Below are positions 48,403 through 51,245 of a stretch of DNA of 51,245 nucleotides, one piece after another. Position numbers and translations under genes: made by a program. This stretch comes from UBA8958 sp964571695 (lineage in GTDB: Bacteria; Desulfobacterota; Syntrophia; Syntrophales; UBA8958), in contig CAZNDG010000019.1 of NCBI GenBank assembly GCA_964571695.1, forward strand, positions 1 to 51,245, given 5' to 3'. Position 1 is the stretch's first letter. Each line of letters opens with the position of its first letter. The notes below the pieces were generated by a model. That model was not told the DNA's origin. It did not search any database and worked only from the letters and a program-made list of their open reading frames with translations.

Positions 48403-50235
48403 ATGAAGAATAATACCGTCAATATCGGCCGCCGGCTGCTGGAAGCCGTCACGAAGGAGCAGGTGGCAAAACTTCTCGACATTGTCTTTTCCCAGGGTGA
48501 CGTTGATCGCTGGCAGGAAGGCATCATGAAGGCCGATCCGGACCTTGCGTTTACCCTCGCGCGCCTGCTGGCGGCTGAAGAAGGGAGCAATCCTCCGGAC
48601 TCAGACGGCATGACGGAGAAGAAGGCAAGAATCACTCTGTCGGAAGGGCGTCTCCTGGAGCGCTGGCGGGATCTGTGGAGGCGCTGGAACGAGACCATAG
48701 CGGAGGTCGGTGATGAAGATGGCCGCTATGCCGTCCATGAACACCACTGGGAAGAGCCCTATTTCGACGACTTCAGTCTCGCAAATGACCTGGAGACCAT
48801 TGCGGGGGAAATGTTGCCGCTGATCGACGAGGTCTTTACCCTCATCGATGAACCGGGCCTGTTCCGCCATGCCTTGGAGGGAATATCGGAAGCAATCGCC
48901 GATTATCCCGAATGGATGGGCGTTGAATATGATGAAGGATGTGAGTTGGGGAAGAACACCACCCGGTGTGTCCTCAAGTGGAGCCGACTGTCTGCCGGGG
49001 AAGGAACGGGGGCCGGGGCCGTCCTTCTGGAAATTATCCACCGCATGATAGCAACTGATGGAAAGGCGTATCTGGATAATGATGCTTGTGTGTCTTTTTT
49101 TGCGGAACTTCCTGACCACCGCTGCCGGGAGGTCTATGCATGTCTGGCCGCGAACGCGGAAAAGTATGATTTACAAAGGACTTATTCAATATGGCGTCGC
49201 GTCGGCGATTTGTACGAAGAAAGGTTCAATCCCGCGAAATATCTGGAAACTTGCGGGCGGTTCCTGGCGGAAAACTGGAAATATGGTCCGCCGTTGATTG
49301 ACGCGGCGGTGGAAAGAGGCGATTACGGGGAAGCGGAGACATATCTCGTGAAAACCTTTGCCTCCCTTCTCCAGCCGGGAGACGGAAAGACATGGCAGCC
49401 CGAACTATCCATCCCGGAAGACTTCTTACATTCCTATCACCGAGAACATGTCGAAATCATATCGAAATTACTCGCTGCATGGGCGGATGTCTCCCTGCGC
49501 CTGGGCAACCCGATCCGGCGCGCCGCCGCCGTATTGCAGGGCGCCGTCCAGCGGAATCCCGATGATTGGGATACAATTATCGGCGAATTTCGTAAGCTCT
49601 CGGACCCATCGCTAAAGGAAGCCCTGCATCCCCTCTTTGTTCAATGGCGGGACCGAGCGGCCCGGGGAAGCCTTTCATATTGTCGACAATCCGTTGATGC
49701 CGCAGTCGGGGCATGGATCCACTGGCTCCTCGAAGCGGATCTGGACAGGGAGACGAAGGCGGACTGGTTCCGGGATAAACTGGGCCGTTGGCTTGAACAA
49801 TTTCGCACATCCGCCAACAAGGACGCCGCGGCGGTTTTCAAGGCCCAGTGGCCCTGGCTTGTCCGGTTGACGAAGGACGTTGCGGGTGCGGCAGTCCTGG
49901 CGGCGGATTATCCAAATTTCACGAAAACGGTGCTCGGCGACGATCACGACGGCCAATCCGCTCTGGATATGGGCCGCCAATCGGCCTTGCGGCGCATGGC
50001 GCCCCCCGTTGATCTGCCCATGCTCTTAGGGATCTGGGCGGACCATCTTGCCGCCATTGTCCCCGATCCTTCCACCGCCCGCAATTCGCGATACACGGAG
50101 CAAGCGGACTGGATGACGGCCCTTTGCGAGATAAACCGCGACGCCTGCGACGGTCTGATTTCCCGCTGGCGAAAGGAACATAAGCGTAAGACGAGCCTGT
50201 GGCGCGATCTGCGGGCCAGGCAACTGCGGGTGTGA
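48403..50235 (+). CDS. 610-residue protein of unknown function
   Basis: No signal peptide or membrane segment. Largely helical with many Trp and acidic residues; the pattern of repeated LLxxW / AAVxxGAV helices suggests a solenoid. A segment near residue 150 (FRHALEGISEAIADYPEWMGVEYDEGCELG) could be a conserved core. No ATPase, nuclease or protease motif. No ribosome site is clear, so the start may lie a few codons further in. Situated before a toxin-antitoxin pair, which hints at an accessory, perhaps defence-related region, but that is speculation. Confidence 0.65.
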   Translation: MKNNTVNIGRRLLEAVTKEQVAKLLDIVFSQGDVDRWQEGIMKADPDLAFTLARLLAAEEGSNPPDSDGMTEKKARITLSEGRLLERWRDLWRRWNETIAEVGDEDGRYAVHEHHWEEPYFDDFSLANDLETIAGEMLPLIDEVFTLIDEPGLFRHALEGISEAIADYPEWMGVEYDEGCELGKNTTRCVLKWSRLSAGEGTGAGAVLLEIIHRMIATDGKAYLDNDACVSFFAELPDHRCREVYACLAANAEKYDLQRTYSIWRRVGDLYEERFNPAKYLETCGRFLAENWKYGPPLIDAAVERGDYGEAETYLVKTFASLLQPGDGKTWQPELSIPEDFLHSYHREHVEIISKLLAAWADVSLRLGNPIRRAAAVLQGAVQRNPDDWDTIIGEFRKLSDPSLKEALHPLFVQWRDRAARGSLSYCRQSVDAAVGAWIHWLLEADLDRETKADWFRDKLGRWLEQFRTSANKDAAAVFKAQWPWLVRLTKDVAGAAVLAADYPNFTKTVLGDDHDGQSALDMGRQSALRRMAPPVDLPMLLGIWADHLAAIVPDPSTARNSRYTEQADWMTALCEINRDACDGLISRWRKEHKRKTSLWRDLRARQLRV

Positions 50236-50271
50236 ATCGAATCGGAGCTTTATCGAAGAGGGCCGGCATGA

Positions 50272-50310
50272 TTACATGATGGAACGCAAGATCAAAGTGT
50301 GATCATGTAA
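50272..50310. promoter_or_regulatory. inverted repeat ahead of the PIN toxin operon
   Basis: TTACATGAT (50272-50280) and ATCATGTAA (50302-50310) form a perfect 9-bp inverted repeat with a 21-base gap, 36 bases before the antitoxin start. It is a likely operator for toxin-antitoxin autoregulation. Confidence 0.5.
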
Positions 50311-50345
50311 AATCTGAAAATCATATATTACAGGAGATGGAGACG

Positions 50346-50624
50346 ATGATCAAAACCATCAGCGCTTCGGAGGCAGTAAGAACCTTTTCGGATTTACTCA
50401 ACGCGGTTAAATATAAGGGGGACTCCTTCACTATCCTGAGGGGTGGCAAAGCAACGGCAATGATCGTACCTGCCGAAAAGCCTGTCAGCACGCGAACATT
50501 AAAGGAACTAAGCTCTTACCTTAAAAATATGCCGGTTATTGAATAGAGGGATGCCTTTGCTGCCGACTTGGAAGATATTATCAGCGCCCAGCCGACCTTG
50601 CCGGAGACATCGCCATGGGTGTAA
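50346..50624 (+). pseudogene. Phd/YefM-like antitoxin with an in-frame amber stop
   Basis: The DNA-binding Phd-like half is intact (TISASEAVRTFSDLLNAVKY, SFTILRGGKATAMIVPA). After PVIE the frame meets TAG at 50544-50546; beyond it the same frame reads RDAFAADLEDIISAQPTLPE and ends at TAA 50622-50624. That continuation is the typical toxin-binding tail (AFAADLE), so the stop is probably a nonsense mutation, or read by a suppressor. The remaining 66-residue product would keep operator binding but lose toxin neutralisation. The start 50346 is preferred over 50337 because AGGAG lies 9 bases before it. The toxin start at 50615 overlaps the extended frame. Confidence 0.75.
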
Positions 50625-50989
50625 TCTTCGATACCAGCAAAATTATTGACATGGAACGTAGTCGTCAAGAGGTTGAAGAACTTGTCCGTGGCCGCGAGAA
50701 TGAGCCGTTCGGCATCAGTGTGGTAACCGTTGCCGAGCTGTTGCACGGCGTCGAGCGCGCCGATTCCGAGGATAGGAAAATAAATCGCCAGGCTTTCGTG
50801 GAAAAGGTAATGGAATTCTTTCCCATATTCGGTTTCGATGTTGCGGTGGCCCGAATTTACGCCCGCATCTGGGCGTCTCTGGCAAAAAGAAATCTCATCG
50901 TCGGCGCCCATGATCTCATCATCGCCGCCACGGCAATTTCACTGAATTATACCGTCATAACGTCAAACATCAGGGATGTAGCCGTCTAA
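50615..50989 (+). CDS. PIN-domain (VapC-like) toxin
   Basis: 124 residues. RNase of the PIN fold. The acidic catalytic positions D6 (FDTSKIID), E41 (TVAELLHG), D100 (GAHDLIIAATA) and D121 (SNIRD) are all present, so it should be active. It overlaps the extended antitoxin frame by 10 bases. With the antitoxin shortened, control of this toxin needs an explanation: suppression, a partner elsewhere, or a weakly expressed or mutated toxin. All catalytic residues visible here are intact. Confidence 0.85.
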   Translation: MGVIFDTSKIIDMERSRQEVEELVRGRENEPFGISVVTVAELLHGVERADSEDRKINRQAFVEKVMEFFPIFGFDVAVARIYARIWASLAKRNLIVGAHDLIIAATAISLNYTVITSNIRDVAV

Positions 50990-51058
50990 TTAACCGCATC
51001 TTCACAGTTTGAGAGGAATGTGTCAAGGGTTTCTCCAAAAAGATGAAGGAGGGATTCG

Positions 51059-51223
51059 ATGACGGAGCAGCAAGGAGCCGGGAAGGAGAGGCGGCGATAC
51101 TGGGAGGAGCAGATACGGCGATTTGGTGAGAGCGGGTTGACGCAGGTGGAATACTGCCGCCGCAATCAGATAAGTCGTGATCGGTTAAATTTGAGCACGG
51201 ACTGGGTAATTGAGGGGGAATAG
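51059..51223 (+). CDS. IS66-like TnpA fragment
   Basis: 54 residues. RRYWEEQIRRFGESGLTQVEYCRRNQIS matches the helix-turn-helix of IS66 accessory TnpA proteins, in which a Trp and Cys follow in WKRKL-like order. After SRDRL the sequence departs (NLSTDWVIEGE) and stops, so the protein is shortened or the gene is a remnant. AAGGAGG lies about 8 bases before the ATG. The window ends 22 bases later, so the rest of the element cannot be judged. Confidence 0.5.
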   Translation: MTEQQGAGKERRRYWEEQIRRFGESGLTQVEYCRRNQISRDRLNLSTDWVIEGE

Positions 51224-51245
51224 GCGGATTTTCGGACACGGAACG

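Overview
The window looks like a chromosomal segment of a Gram-negative anaerobe of the Desulfobacterota / former Deltaproteobacteria, probably close to Syntrophales. This is inferred from gene content, not from a marker search. The clues are lipopolysaccharide core genes (hldD, kdsB and a likely kdnAB pair), NDP-forming acyl-CoA synthetase and acyl-CoA dehydrogenase genes, a DUF6178 gene behind groEL, an archease, many lipoproteins, and a compact replication cluster. No complete tRNA or rRNA gene and no CRISPR array is visible.

Region by region. 1-3.0 kb: Hsp20, a tiny lipoprotein and groES-groEL. 3.0-6.0 kb: a DUF6178 gene split by an IS3-family element; joining the two copies of GCTG restores one frame. 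6.1-11.4 kb (minus strand): addB-addA helicase/nuclease. 11.4-13.8 kb: an AbiE (type IV) toxin-antitoxin pair with its own palindromic promoter region, then three 10-bp-phased repeats and the 3' part of a tRNA-Leu gene, which together look like the right attachment site of an integrated element. 13.9-18.0 kb: AT-richer DNA with a truncated HD-domain gene, a DUF169 protein and a lipoprotein / secreted-protein pair. 18.0-20.5 kb: a 29-codon membrane ORF whose UGA is followed by a SECIS-like hairpin, two lipoproteins (lectin-like; twin DUF333) and a geranylgeranyl-reductase-like flavoprotein. 20.6-23.5 kb (minus): mutM, a UbiB-family kinase and a phasin-like protein. 23.9-30.0 kb (plus): NDP-forming acyl-CoA synthetase, histidine phosphatase, acyl-CoA dehydrogenase, APH-type kinase and SDR, a set resembling hydroxyacyl-CoA phosphorylation routes. 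30.0-40.8 kb (minus): archease, gyrA, gyrB, dnaN, dnaA, parB, parA and rsmG in one direction, with no recF between dnaN and gyrB; a candidate oriC lies between dnaA and dnaN. 41.1-46.5 kb (minus): acyltransferase, kdsB, hldD, and aminotransferase and iron-type alcohol dehydrogenase genes that match the KdnA/KdnB pair for 8-amino-Kdo. 46.9-51.2 kb (plus): two envelope proteins, a 610-residue protein of unknown function, a Phd/RelB-like antitoxin broken by an amber codon next to an intact PIN toxin, and an IS66-like fragment.

How the genes fit together. The core of the window is replication, segregation and topology next to outer-membrane core synthesis and a fatty-acid-type catabolic operon. 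Accessory material (IS3, AbiE with att site, PIN module, IS66 remnant) is inserted around it. The most promising items for new biology are the short selenoprotein candidate, the kinase/dehydrogenase/synthetase operon, the inferred 8-amino-Kdo cluster, and the unknown secreted pair at 15.0-17.8 kb.
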